Source: Anaeramoeba flamelloides (lineage: Eukaryota > Metamonada > Anaeramoebidae). Taken from it: a stretch of 64,000 nt of DNA. The translations under genes and the position numbers were made by a program. Below the pieces are notes generated by a model, which was not told where the DNA came from, ran no database searches, and saw only the letters and a list, made by a program, of their open reading frames with translations. Location: NCBI GenBank assembly GCA_027625915.1, contig JANTQA010000070.1, forward strand, positions 14,513,001-14,577,000, read 5' to 3'. Shown here one piece after another: positions 24,702 through 36,770 of this stretch (its first letter is position 1; every line of letters starts with the position of its first letter).

Positions 24702-24715
24702 CCCCCCCCCCCCCG
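24702..24715. repeat. Poly-C tract
   Basis: A run of about a dozen C in otherwise about 80% AT DNA, next to the copy of family A ending at 24509. It is the only long C or G run in the window besides the shorter one near 17905. Confidence 0.8.
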
Positions 24716-24928
24716 CTCATTCTTTATAGTCGCCTTGAGTTAAAATCATTTTCTTTAACCTTTTCAAACTTTAGAAAGATCATTCGATTTATATTACATT
24801 CTCAATAATATATCTATACAATCTCTACACCTTTTAATGTGCATCCGAATTAATACAATAATGTACAAAATAATATTTTATATAAGGCAAAATCTGGTTA
24901 TAAGGCACAAAATATTTTTTTTAGAATA

Positions 24929-25815
24929 CAGTCAGTTCCACTTTTATGATACAAACTTTCAACGAAATTTAAGGTGTAAAAAAATCTCAAATTAAGGGTC
25001 GAGTCATTAAGGTGAAAATTTTTCTTCTGAAATGGAAAAAAACTTTTTAGTAATTTTTATGAGGACCGAACACCAATCAAAAACCAACAAACTTCTGAAG
25101 TGCGATCGATCTCCAAAAATCAACAACTAAAGATTAGGACATTTTTAGGAAAAACGCCAAAGAGCGACACTCAATTTCCAATTAGAATGGTTGTGAATTA
25201 CAATTTCGAAAACAACTATTTCAGTTTTGAAGTGTCACTCTTTGGCACTTTTTGAGATCTCGGTGATTTTTTTTTCTTTTTTTTCATTTTTTAAATGAAA
25301 TATTTTTATCGATTGAATATTACCTAATCCTTACTTGGCCAAATTTAGAGAGTTACAAAATACCCACAAATCAGACTAAATCGAATTAAATTGATTGCGA
25401 AATTCAAGAAAGCAATCTGTTTTAAATTAAAGAAATTTAACCATTTAAGAAATAGAAAATGAGAAAAGATGAATTTTTTTTTTCTAAATTTTTATTTTTT
25501 GAAATTGATAACTCTTTCAAACTTATTTTTCTTCATTGAATTTTTTGTCAAAGATGATCCACGAATTTTTTTTTTGTTTTTTGAATTTTTTCAACCAAAA
25601 GAAAGGCTATTTCACAATACCCTTTTTAGTCTCAGGTCCACCCCTTGAGTATGGCGCATATTCACAGTAAATGACTAGACTCCTAAGCACATTTTTTGAA
25701 ATTTTTTTACAAACACAAATTATTTTACTAGAATTTGAATTTTGTTCCTTAATTTGAGATTTTTTTATTAATTAAATTTGGTTGAAAGTTTGTGTGTTTA
25801 AAGTGGAACTGACTC
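24929..25815. mobile_element. Family A MITE split by a nested family B insertion
   Basis: The left end CAGTCAGTTCCACTTTT (preceded by TA at 24927-24928) and the right end AAAGTGGAACTGACTC (followed by TA) are the two halves of a family A element. The 688-bp insertion at 24996-25683 interrupts it. Removing the insert restores a length close to 200 bp. Confidence 0.85.
24996..25683. mobile_element. Family B element, PIF/Harbinger-like MITE, copy 1
   Basis: The ends are GGGTCGAGTCATTAAGGTGA and, inverted, TCACAGTAAATGACTAGACTCC. A 3-bp TAA duplication flanks it exactly (24993-24995 and 25684-25686). The interior holds a palindrome around two copies of a GCGACACT...AGTGTCACTC-type sequence. A second copy, in inverted orientation, is at 44516-45194. 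The TAA target and GGG tips point to PIF/Harbinger (Tourist-like). No transposase is encoded. Confidence 0.88.
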
Positions 25816-26070
25816 TACTTTCGTAAGTTTGAAATACTTTAAAATTTTAAATACTACTTGAAAATACGTAAATTGCAAAACAACATCATAACAACCACCA
25901 AAGTTAAAATATGAGGTAATTTATTAAAAGGTATTTTTGAGCGACTATGTTCTAGATTCCCCCAAAAAAATAAAAAAAAGAATCAAAAACTTCAATTTTA
26001 CTAATATCTACAATTAAAAAGACCAACGAAAATATTATTTAGAAAAAAAAAATTTTTTTCTTTGAGAAAT

Positions 26071-26648
26071 ATATGTCCCTACGACCCAAAAAACACTAAA
26101 AATGAAAAACTGATCAAATACTTTCCATTAATACAATTAAAAAAACAAAATGATAAAATAAAAATAAATAAAGTTTCAATTTAACTTTTTCTTGAAAACT
26201 TTTTTTGCCAAAATCATTGAATTCACACTTGAAATTATGTATATTTTTAGATTCAGTATCTTGTTTTAACTCATTTACTAAAGCAAATTCTAAATTATGG
26301 GAATTTTATTTTCATAAAAGGCACTAATTTGGTCTTCAAATGTTTTTTTTTAGTTTTAAATGGTAAAATAAAAAAAAAAGTTCAACTAAAAGGATAAACT
26401 CTCTTGAAAAGCATTCTAATTTAATATATTAACTTATTCTTTGATTTCAAACTTTTCTCAACCCCAATTTTTCAAAAAAAAATAAAAAAGTGCACAGTAA
26501 TTTCAAAAAATATTTTGGATATTCAAAAGTTTTGAGTGTTTTTATTCTAAAAAAATTTATCCCAGTGGTTAATTGAATTAAGCTATAAAGCTAGATTTCG
26601 AAAAATATTAATCAGAAAAAAATAGTTCTTAATTTTATTAAGGACATA
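26071..26648 (-). mobile_element. Family L element, copy 3
   Basis: This is the reverse complement of the elements at 59485-60062 and 60671-61246. It runs from ATATGTCCCTACGACCC to TTATTAAGGACATAT, with short inverted tips (ATATGTCC) and likely a TA target. The interior is highly similar along the whole 578 bp, indicating a relatively recent family. Confidence 0.85.
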
Positions 26649-28106
26649 TTTTATTAATTATTAAAGATTATTTTCAAATATCTGATACTAAATCCCCTCA
26701 CTTTATAGTTTCGAATTTTATATCGATTAATTTAGTAATTATTTTATTAAAATATCATTCCAAAATATTATCTCAATCCAAAAATTCTAGGGATCTCATA
26801 AAATAATCAAATAAAAATTAGTTATTTTTTCAAGTTTTCAACTTTAGAAAAGAAAAATTGGGTTTCAATGACATTTCTACCTTATATCAATTATATTTAA
26901 TATCATACCTATTAAAAAATAATTTTATTTTATTTGGGAATATAATTATATTTTATTTAAAATATTTTTTTGTTCATTAACTATTTTTTTTATTTTATAC
27001 TTTTCTAAAAATTTTTAATAACTTATTTATGATCAATCAAATGATTGTAAACCCTTTTTTATCCTAGAAAAGAGCATAACATATTTTATATAAAATTCTT
27101 TTAACTTTTCATGGTTAAAAATATCTTATTTTTTTTTGTTTTTACTTTTTTACTATTATTGGATTTATTTTAACCTTTTTTCAAAATATTTGCTTAACTT
27201 TTACTTAACAATGTATCAAAATATATTTGAATAATAAAATCAAAAAAAAACTTTTTATATTATTTTCCAATTTTTAATATTCATTATTTTGTGAATTTAA
27301 AAGAATCATTTCGATTCATATAAATTATTCATTTCGAAGTACAAGATTCATTTCTTATTTTTATTTTAATTCGGAATTAATTTCTGTAAAACGTGAAATT
27401 ATTGCAAATTATGAGATTATATTAGATAAGAATAAATTGTAAATCATGATATTGGTCTTCATATCAGTATTTGAAATTGATCCTTATTTCTTACTTTGTA
27501 ACTTTTCATTTAATTCACACCTATTTTAGATTTAGGAAAATAATAATTTTGATAAAGACAAAGATATTATAAAAAAGTAATCAATTTCGAAAAATAAATT
27601 AAAAGAAAGAACTTAAACCAGTTATTAGATCATAAGATATTTTTCTTTTCGTTTGATACCAGGTAGGCAGTTTGGTTGGACATTTATATCAACAATTCTT
27701 ATTAACTCTCGAGTAATCCTTGAATCCCAACTTATTATCATATTAGATTTACTAACAATAGAAATATCTATGGGTAGTAGAAATCCTTATATGTATTCTA
27801 TATTTTTAATTCTCTTAAGTTAAAACAATCACTTGAATGAACCTATTTTTTATAAAAAATCAGTTTAAATTCTTGACATTTTACAAAAAGGTTTAACATA
27901 AAATGATCCATTTAAATTTTGTTTAAGATCTGGCTTTTTTTTTTTTTTTTAATAGGCAAAAATAGTTCCATTTAAATTTTTAAACTAAGTTCAATTAGAA
28001 TAAGATTCTTAAACCATAAAACCAACATATTAACTATTTTTTTCAAGAATATCTAATTACTGTCTTGTTTATTTAATGGTTGTTATATTTTATTATTAAT
28101 ATTTAA
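26649..28106. other. Intergenic DNA with one hidden short frame
   Basis: Mostly AT-rich sequence without features. The GC-richer patch at 27625-27786 encodes a short protein-like frame that is listed separately. Confidence 0.45.
27625..27786 (-). CDS. Possible terminal exon or gene remnant, 53 residues, unrecognised
   Basis: Between in-frame stops the minus strand encodes a 53-residue segment of mixed, non-repetitive composition. It includes SNMIISWDSRITRELIRIVD and INVQPNCLPGIKRKEKYL, ending in TAA. Local GC is clearly above the flanks. It lacks an ATG at the start. A possible acceptor (ATATAAG) directly precedes it, so it could be a last exon, or the decayed end of a transposon gene. I do not recognise the family. 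Confidence 0.3.
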   Translation of the reverse strand, partial: GFLLPIDISIVSKSNMIISWDSRITRELIRIVDINVQPNCLPGIKRKEKYLMI

Positions 28107-28839
28107 GGGATTAATCTCACCATAAATTTCTCAATAATCAAAGTATGTTGTAATTGGGTGTAGGTGATATTAGTACACCATGGCTCGAATAGTTTCTGTA
28201 AAATCTATTATAAATCTTATTATATAATATAATATTACATTTTTTACTAATGTTCACTATTAAAAATTTTCAAATTTAGGAAATAATTTAATTCCTTTTC
28301 CAAATCTAAAAATAGAAACTTAAAATAATTGTATTACAGTACTTAATAAATTCATATTTAGAACTTCCAAGGGTAATTATTGTTTAAATATTTTAATTTC
28401 AAGGACTAACTCAATAATTATCCTCATAAAACCTCAAGACTGATTATTTGGGTTTCATTTTGATAAAGATAATTTTAACATCAATAAATTTCCAATATTT
28501 GAGAAATAATTTGTCAAAAACTATCTATTGGTTAATTATTTATTTTTTTAGTCATTAATCTACATTTAATTACAAATTTAAGAAAGATATTTTGCGACCT
28601 CTGTAGTTTGAATATTGATTATTCAACCTTTAGATTTGTGGTTAAATGCAGATTTTTTTCTGAAATTGTTGGGTTTTTTACAAATCCATAAATCATTTTT
28701 AATTGATGTGATCAACTAATATTACTACTTGACTAATCGATTTTTTAAAGGCATTTGAACTATCTAGTACTAACATAGTTACATCCAATAAAACCAACAC
28801 ATTTTGATCTTACACTTCTCCTTGGTTGACGCTAATCCC
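28107..28839. mobile_element. Family C element, copy 2 (733 bp)
   Basis: The left end GGGATTAATCTCACCA and right end TTGGTTGACGCTAATCCC are inverted repeats. The interior matches 19930-20677 throughout, for example TGTAATTGGGTGTAGGTGAT and CACCATGGCTCGAATAG. The flank fits a TA duplication. Confidence 0.8.
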
Positions 28840-30457
28840 TTATAGTGCCTTCTTAAAACAAATATCAAAAAATTTTTTAACATAAAATAAAATATCACAA
28901 TAGAATGTTGAGATAACAACAAAAGGTCAACCATTTAACATTTCTCAAAGTAGAGAAAACAAATTCACTTAACTCTCTATTCTGATATTTAAATTTATCT
29001 TTGAAATTAAAATTAATAAATTGTTTTTCAACAAGTACTTTAAATCCAAAACAACTATACACACTCAAAGTAAAAAATGTGGGTTTACTAATATTCTTAG
29101 AAAATGTGCAAAAAGTGAAAATATTGACTTTCTGGTCGCTACTCCCTTTAAATTCATCATTTTTTAAAAAATATTAGTTCAAAAATCTATTTTAAATTTT
29201 TTTTTTTGTTTTATTGTGATATAAACCTTAAGATTGTTATTTTTTTTATACAATTTTTTGATAATGAAAATTCTTTTAATGAAGCGAATGTAAAATAACA
29301 TAATAACTCAACACCAACCAGGGTGGGGAATCTATTCTTTTAAATAGGTTTTTCAATGGAATAGATTATAATTTGTAATCTATATTTGTTTATTTGGAAA
29401 TTATTGTATTTGTTCTTTATATGATCAAAGTAACTTCAATGCGATCAAGATTTAGAATGTGAAAAAAGGGTAAGAATAAGAATTTTCTGACTATTCTTGA
29501 ATTATCCTTAGTAGACTTGTTAATCCCTGTTTCAAAATTTAGGTAGTGTTTCATTTTACTGTTGCAAAAATAACCTGTAGAGACTAATTTTAAGGATGTA
29601 TCAAAATGGTAAAAAGCTTGTTTTTTTGTTATAGAAGACCAACATCTTAAAAGATCAAAGAAACTAGACAAAACACTAGAAACAAATATTGTATTAATTC
29701 TCTAAAGTTCTATTATTTAAAAAGAATTTCTAAAAATGAAGGAACAAAAGATAAAAAATTTCTTAAAAAAAAGCATTAATTATCTTTTAAAAAATTCTAA
29801 AAAAAGGGGAAAAATTTTTGAAACAAATTCATTCCTATTTTTAAATTATACTCCAAAAACCAAACTTTTTAATCCTCAAAATTACTTCAAACAAAGTATA
29901 TTATTGAACTGTGAATTCCATATTACATAGAAACACGAAGAAAAAAAAAAATCACAGATTTTATTTTGAAACGGGTTTTGAGTCTTTGATACAGCTTTTT
30001 GATCTTCTAAATTTAAATATAAAACAATGGTATTTTATTCGATTTTCTATCAAAACCCCCAGTCAATTAAGAACTTTCTTGATTGAGAAATTGATTCCAC
30101 TCCTTGAATGAATCTGGATTGTGTTTAAAAGTCCATGTGTTCAAATTCCAACACAAAAGACCTAACCATCAAAAAAACAGGGTTTACTTTCAGTTATAGG
30201 CGAGGGGATGCCCACATGTGAAATATTCTCCAAGATATTGATTAATAAAAAATCAAAAGGAAAAAAATAAAATTATTTTTTACTTTCTTCTTCTAATTGA
30301 CTATAAACTCAATTTTTGAAAGAAAAATAATGACTGTTGAAGAAAACCACCTTTTTTACTTTTCAAAATTAAAAACGGAAAAACCTCAAAAGAGAAATAA
30401 TTTGAAATTCTTATTCATTTTTTATCAAACACTTATTATTTTAATTTTAAACCAAAC
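28840..30457. other. Upstream region of the VIT-VWA gene; weak frames only
   Basis: Frames at 29417-29671 (minus; starts at TTG; contains FFDLLRCWSSITKKQAFYHF) and 29911-30111 (plus; ends QLRTFLIEKLIPLLE) have somewhat protein-like composition. They have no recognisable domain and no splice partner, so they may be gene remnants. The 45-bp block at 29287-29335 also occurs at 17871-17920. The last 150 bp should contain the 5' UTR of the gene at 30458. Confidence 0.4.
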
Positions 30458-33400
30458 ATGCAAACACCAACTCTTACTGTTACAGAAGGAGAAAACAAAA
30501 CTTTACTAGGGATTAGAGATGTGAAAATCTATTCCAAAGTTCTTGCGTCGTTTGCACAAACATCAATGGAATTGACCTTCCAAAACAATAGCAACAATAC
30601 ACTTGAAGGAGAATTACTATTTCCATTACCTGAAAGTGCTTCAGTTTCTGGCTTTGCACTTGACATTAATGGAAAAATGGTTGACGCAGTTCCAGTTGGT
30701 AAGAATTTTTTTTTGTTAATATAAACAACAACAGTAGAACAAAAAGTCTAAGAAATTTTTTTTTTTCTCCTTTTCTGACAAATAATAAAAAAATAATTTT
30801 GTCAAATTTCTTTGATAAAAAAAGTCAAATCTTTCAAAGATCCATTTCTCTCTATTTCAAAAAAAAATTTCACCGACATTAATTGTTAATTACAAAACAA
30901 AAAGATCAATATTTTCATTCGGCTTTCCAAAAAAATCTAACCTTTCCAAAAAATCCTCAACCAAGAATTAAAATAAATCATCAAATTCTAAAAAGGAAAA
31001 TTGAATAATTTAAGCTTGTTTTCAGAATTAAAAATTTGAACTTGTTCTCTGATTTATAAAAATCTGAATTTGTGGAAAGCTGAATGAAAATATTTTTTTA
31101 AAATTTATTTTGCAACAAATAGTATTTTCCTTAACCAATCAATCAAACATTAAAAAAAAATCAAAAAAAAAATAACTTTTACCATTAAACCAAAACAATT
31201 TTCAAAAAACAATAAAAAAACAACAATAATAAAATAGAAAAAGTAAAAGCTAAAGTAGTCTTTGAAAAAGAGGTTCGAAAAGGAGTTGATCCAGGTTTAC
31301 TTGAAAAAGTAACTGGTAACAATTTCAAAACAAGGGTCTACCCAATACTGCCCAACAATTCACGAACGGTATCGATAACATATATTGAGCCATTAAAAAG
31401 GAAACCTAAGGAAACAAACGGGGTCTATGATCTTATGGTGCCAAAGGTGGAGAATTTAGAGAACTTTGAATTAAAATTGGAAGTTATGTGCTCAGCACAG
31501 CCAGAAATAGCCGAATCTGATTTACAAGATCTAAAATTCACACAAGAAGACAAGGAAAGCGAAAAAGGAGATGTCAATAACTTTGTATTAAATCTCCAAA
31601 AAAATAATATAAGTTTGACAAAGCCCATGAAATTTATCATTCCAAATTTCTATCAGGACAACAAACTACATATTGAATATGACGAAATCGATGATCAAAA
31701 CATTTTTTGTATCGAAGATTTCCCAACAAATATTGAAATTGAAAATGAAGAACAAAATGAAAATGAAAAAAAAAGTAAAAATATTCAAATTATTTGGGAC
31801 TCTTCAAGAAGTGTCTCGTTTGCTGATCACAAATATGAAATTAAATTAGTTGGATTGTATTTAGAATCACTACACAAAGAATCTGAAATTGAAATTATCA
31901 CGTTTAAAGATTGTGTTGATCAAAAAAAACTCTGGAAACTCGATGATGATGATGAAGAAAAAAAAGCACAAACAATTAAGGAAATAATGACATATTTAAA
32001 AAAAGATATAGTGTATGATGGGTGTTCAAATTTTGAGTCACTGAATTTAAATAAAAAAAATGTCAATGATCATGATGTTGATTTAATATTATTGTTTACC
32101 GATGGATTAACAAAATTAGGAAACGAAGAGCCCAAATGGTTAAAAACGAGCTCTCCTATTTATACCTTTTCTGATCATGTTTCAACAAATCACGCATTCT
32201 TAAAAAAGATCTCAAATATTACTGGTGGGGAGTATTTTAATTTAAGACAAATGATTCAAAATCGAAAAGAAACAGAGGAAGGGATGGAAATAGAAAAAGA
32301 AAAAGAAAAAGAAAAGGAAATGGAAAAAGAAAAAGAAATAGAAATAGAAGAAGAAGAAGAATTAAAAGAATTTGAAAAAATCATTGATCGAATTGGGAGG
32401 TTTAGTTTCAGCTATTTGTATTGTGAAATAGCCGATGAAGAAAATAGTGGGGTTTCGGAAATATACCCAAGCCAGCCATCACCAGTAATTTTGAATGACG
32501 AAGGCAATGTCGATGGCGGGTTTACTTTAATAGGCAAAATCAAGAAAGAAAAGACATCAAAAATCACCCTGTGCTATGGAATCGGATCCGCTGTATATCA
32601 CCGTTCAGAATATTTAATTTCGGAATCAGAATCAATTACCACATCCAAATCGGAAAGTGCAATTTTATCAAAGTATTGGGCCAACGAAAAGGTGAAGACA
32701 TTATCATTATTGGGCGACAAAATGAAAAACGAAATCTTGGCGATTGGGAAGGACTATGGCATTGTGACCGATAACACAAGTTTATTAGTGCTCGAAACCT
32801 TAGAGCAATATTTGGAGCATGACATCGTCCCACCAAAGAAAAGCTTGCCAGAAATTTATGAGCAATTTATGCAAAGAAGGAGGCTCGTTGAAGAACAAGA
32901 AACCAAAAGAGTTCAAGAGAAATTAAATATGGTGAAAGGGTGGTGGCAAAAGAGAATGGAATGGTATAACACAGATTATTTTAATAGATTTGAAAAAAAT
33001 GAACAGATCGAAAAGGAAATCAAACAAGAGCAAGAAAAGGTGAATAAAAGTTCCAAATTGGTACAAAAGGAACTAGAAAAATATCTGGAGATTAAAAAAA
33101 TTTATGATGAAAAGGTGAATCAATTGAAACTCAACTTGAGCAAAGATGAAGAGGTTGCCACATTCGTAATTCCAAGTATAATAAATCAAGATTTCCAGCC
33201 TCCTACCTTTTCCCTGAATACTAATGTCCAAATTCCAGACTTGAATGAATTGCCAGAACTTGGGAAAAAGGCCTGGAAGGGAATTAAAGAGAATAAGGAA
33301 CTACGCGAAAGATTAAAATATGATCGAGAGCAGGCCAAAAATAATATTAATTATAATGAGAGAAGATTAAATGGAATAATTCAAATAATCGAACAATTCA

Positions 33401-34617
33401 AAAAGGAGCCAGAAAAAAGAAAAAAAAGCGAAACAATTGTCATTGAATCATTAAAAAAAGAAATTCAATCTGAAAATTACTTTAAAAAATGTGATCAAAG
33501 TAATCTCAGTTTCCAATTCAATTCAAGCATATCAATGGAACAAGAACAACAACAACAACAACGGCAACCACAGCAACTGGAACGGGAACAAAGCAATTCA
33601 CTATTCGAATCCAACGTTCGATCATCAACCACAGAGAGTTTATTTGAAAAGAAAAAAAAGGCAAGAGGTCAAAAAAGTTCTAATGAACCAAAATTACAAA
33701 TTAAAGAATGGGACCCAAATGTCCCATATATGAACGAAATCAAAAAAGGGACAAATGAAAAGGAAAGATATCAAATCTATTTGGATCAATGCAAAGAGCA
33801 TGGGACAACCCCTGCGTTTTATTTAGATGTCGCGACCCACTTCTTCACACAGGGATGGAAAAAAATGGCAGTTCGAATCATTACCAACATTTTGGAATTG
33901 GGGCTCGAGAATGTGCAATTGCTTCGAATAGTGGCATACAAATTGGACGCAGAGGACTTTGTGAAGCACGCACATGATTTATTCGAAAAGGTCCTCGTTT
34001 TAAGCCCCGAGGAACCACAAAGCTATCGAGACATTGCCCTCGTGCTCGCAAAATTGGGCATGCACAATAAGTCCCTTGAATACTTGATCAAAGTGCTGAC
34101 GGGGAAATGGGATAGCAGATTTAACGAGATCGAAATAACAGCGCTACACGAATTGAATCATCTATTGCAGAAGTACAAGAGAGAAAAAATCACGTACAAC
34201 CAAGATTTATTGTCGACTCTTCCAGAGGAATTTATCGTCAATTTTGAACTCGATCTGAGAATTGTTTTAGGCTGGGACACAGATAATGTCGATATCGACC
34301 TTTGGGTTATTGAGCCTACAGCCGAAAAATGCTATTACGGCAACAACCTTTCAGAGATCGGCGGCAAACTGTCCAGAGATTTCACTCAGGGGTATGGCCC
34401 AGAGGAATATATTATTAAAAAAGCACAGCGTGGGTTTTACGTCGTACAAGCAAAATTCTTTGCAAAGAACAACGCAAAGTTATCAGGCAAAACTTCTGCA
34501 GTTCTTTCCTTCTTTACCAATTACGGCAGAGAAAATGAAAAAAAATATCAAGTTAATGTTCGATTGGAAGGTGTTAAGAATTTTATAGACGTCGCATATA
34601 TTGAAATTGATTTCTAA
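30458..34617 (+). CDS. VIT - von Willebrand A - TPR-like - DUF2135 protein, two exons
   Basis: Exons 30458-30698 and 31238-34617 join in phase 1 (GTAAGA...ATAG; G + AA = Glu) into 1206 codons. Residues about 1-145 form a VIT domain: ELLFPLPESASVSGFALDIN, then EVRKGVDPGLLEKVTGNNFK and RVYPILPNNSRTVSITYIEP. Residues about 262-415 form a VWA domain with the metal-site motif DSSRS (268-272) and LFTDG (367-371). A Glu/Lys-rich stretch (about 424-458) and coiled-coil-prone segments follow. A helical TPR-like region (about 930-1080) leads to a C-terminal DUF2135/YfaP-type domain with GWDTDNVDIDLWVIEP and SRDFTQGYGPEEY. The set of domains in this order is known from bacterial proteins; the exact role is unknown, probably metal-dependent protein binding. 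No signal peptide is seen. Confidence 0.9.
30880..31124. mobile_element. Family N MITE inside the VIT-VWA intron, copy 2
   Basis: The left arm TTTTCATTCGGCTTTCC and right arm GGAAAGCTGAATGAAAA are inverted, with outer ends AATTGTTAATTACAAAAC and TTTTGCAACAAATAGTA. It fills almost half of the 539-bp intron (30699-31237). The related copy is at 22744-22972. Confidence 0.8.
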
Positions 34618-35004
34618 GTTCATATTTTGGACTGTACAAACTATAATTTCACAAAGATGTTGTTCTTATTAAGCAAAAAAAATCTTTTTGAAATTGGTGT
34701 GTAGAAAAATCAGAGATTGGGTTTTTAAAAAAGACAATTTTTTTCTTTTTCTTGCTGTTTTTTTTTTTTTTTTTTTTTAGTGCTTTAAACACAAAAGACT
34801 TTTGTAAAAAATTTTCTCTATATTCTTTAACTGGGAAAAAGTATCAACTCTTATCAATAAATTCTTAATTTTTTTTTTTTTTTTTGGATTTTCCATATTG
34901 TTGAGCAATTATTTAATTAAATACCATACCTAAAAATGGGTGTTGATACAACTTGTATAAAATATCAAAATATCAAAAAAAGTAAATAAACTATTTTTCA
35001 AAAA
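34618..35004. other. 3' flank of the VIT-VWA gene
   Basis: T-rich sequence with two runs of about 20 T. No coding frame. A possible poly(A) signal ATCAATAAAT lies near 34854, but the real end cannot be fixed from sequence. Confidence 0.4.
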
Positions 35005-35005
35005 T

Positions 35006-36181
35006 TTTGACTCACTTTATAATGTTAATGAAAGTTTTTTTAAGGGTTTGTAACATATTACTATCAAAAAAATATCTCAGTATTCTTATCAATCAAATAT
35101 TTTTAAATTTTTGGATCAGAATCATTTTTTCAAATTTTGTAAATTTTTGTTTTGTATTTTCAAATGATTCTTTTTCTTTCTCTTTTTTTCTTTTTCTTTT
35201 TTAATCGTTTTTTTTTGATACTTTTTTTTTTGTAAAAGATCATTTGAAAAAAAAAAAAAAGATCTTTGAAATCACAAATAAATACAAAGATAATTGAGAC
35301 TATGTAATTTATTTTAAAATGAATTTAATTATTAGTAAAAAATCTTGCTGTAAAACTTTTTTTTAAAGGAAATTTCAGGTAGTAACATTTTTTTAAAATC
35401 ACATAAGCACTTTCCAATAAAGTAGGGCAAATTTATTTTAAAATATATCTTTTAAACACAATCTTAACAAAAGTATTTGAACATACAAATTAATTAACTA
35501 CCATTTATCGATTATTGATAATAATTCAATTTGTTTCTTAATATTGTGTTACATAAATATAATATATTAAAAGTTTTGATCTTGATTTTATCTTATATTT
35601 TTTAGGAGCTACAATTTGGTGTTTATTATTTTCTTTTTGTTTGAAAAAACTATTTTCATAACTTGTTTAATCTCAACAAAATTTCAAATAGAATTGAAAA
35701 CATGTAACTGTATTTTTTTGTTTAAAAAATCATTTGTACCCTTTTCATATTTCCAGTTTTTTATTGAAGTTTGTAGTATATTGTTTTCACCTAAAAAGGT
35801 GTTATTTTTTTTTTTTCATTTTTTGAGAATATTTCAACTAACATGCTTTAAAATAAATACCTTAGGTATTTATTCAATTGGTATTAATATTAAACTTAAT
35901 TTGATAATATCAATTAATGAATACTATCACGAACAAAGATGATTTTTTATGAAATGTAAAAAAAAATGCCCCACTTTTTTGGAAATACCTTATGTCCATT
36001 TAAAAAAATGTTACTACCTGAAATAATAAATTGAAAAAAACTTATTCTTTAGTATTCAAGAACCACTAACAATTAAATCTGAATTGTTAATTCGCTTTTT
36101 AGTTATTATAAATATATAAAAACCCGATATTTTAAAAATTAAAAAAACAAAAAACCAAAAACTAAAAAAAGGTGAGTCACA
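35006..36181. mobile_element. Family Q element (TGACTCAC ends) interrupted by a nested family J element
   Basis: The left end TGACTCACTTTATAATGTTAA and right end AGGTGAGTCACAATT are inverted. The left part matches 55481-55660, and the right part matches, inverted, 55870-56030. Immediately around the nested J element lies a further inverted pair, TTTCAGGTAGTAACATTTTT and AAAAATGTTACTACCTGAAA. The structure is rearranged relative to copy 2. Confidence 0.6.
35401..35994. mobile_element. Family J element, copy 1 (intact, empty of later insertions)
   Basis: The ends CATAAGCACTTTCCAATAAA and, inverted, TTTTTTGGAAATACCTTATG carry the shared tip around GTGGGGCA / TGCCCCAC. It aligns along its length with 47327-48714, which has two extra insertions that this copy lacks. 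The frame at 35616-35942 is not conserved in copy 2. Confidence 0.75.
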
Positions 36182-36770
36182 ATTGTTGATATTGAGTTTA
36201 ATTATGAAAATTTCTCTACTCAATTATTAGTGAAAAGAATTGGTATCTTTAATTATGGGAAAATTTCTTCCCAAAACTACATAGTTAAAAAAAAAGAGAG
36301 AGAAAATGTAATTGCAATGAAAACTGTTATTAATAGTTTATTACAGAAAATTTTAATAGAAAATTTTATATCTCTATTACAGTTAATTTTTGAGGTCAAT
36401 TCAAAATGATATACTTAAGATTCATGTAAGATTATTTAGGGATATTTTTTAGTTTGGGGGTGGATCTTTGTTATGGTTAAATAAGGTTCTTTTTGAAGTA
36501 TTTGTTAACTTTTTAATATATTTGTGGATGTTAGTTATTATTAAACTATATTCAAAAAAAATTTGCCTTTTTTAAACAGTTGAAATAATTACATTATAAC
36601 ACTGTTACTTCGAATTTGGAAATAATTCTAATTTTAAAAAGGATCTAATTATTAATCTTTTCTGTTTTTATTTCTTTTCTTTTTATACAGCTTAATAATT
36701 TTTTTTTTCATTAGATCTCCAATTATTTTTCGAATGATTGATAGAAGCTGAATATTGAGTTGAATCTATC
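36182..36770. other. Intergenic DNA, no gene seen
   Basis: AT-rich, without frames or repeats I could place, apart from a short GAATTGGTATC motif that recurs inside the neighbouring family G element near 36990. Confidence 0.4.

Noticed and set aside
30075-30165. tRNA-like T-arm (GTGTTCAAATTCCAACAC)
   Set aside because: The loop is the wrong size, there is no acceptable D-arm or A box upstream, and no acceptor stem closes.
35616-35942. 108-codon plus-strand frame
   Set aside because: It lies inside a family J element, is Phe-rich, and is not conserved in the second J copy.
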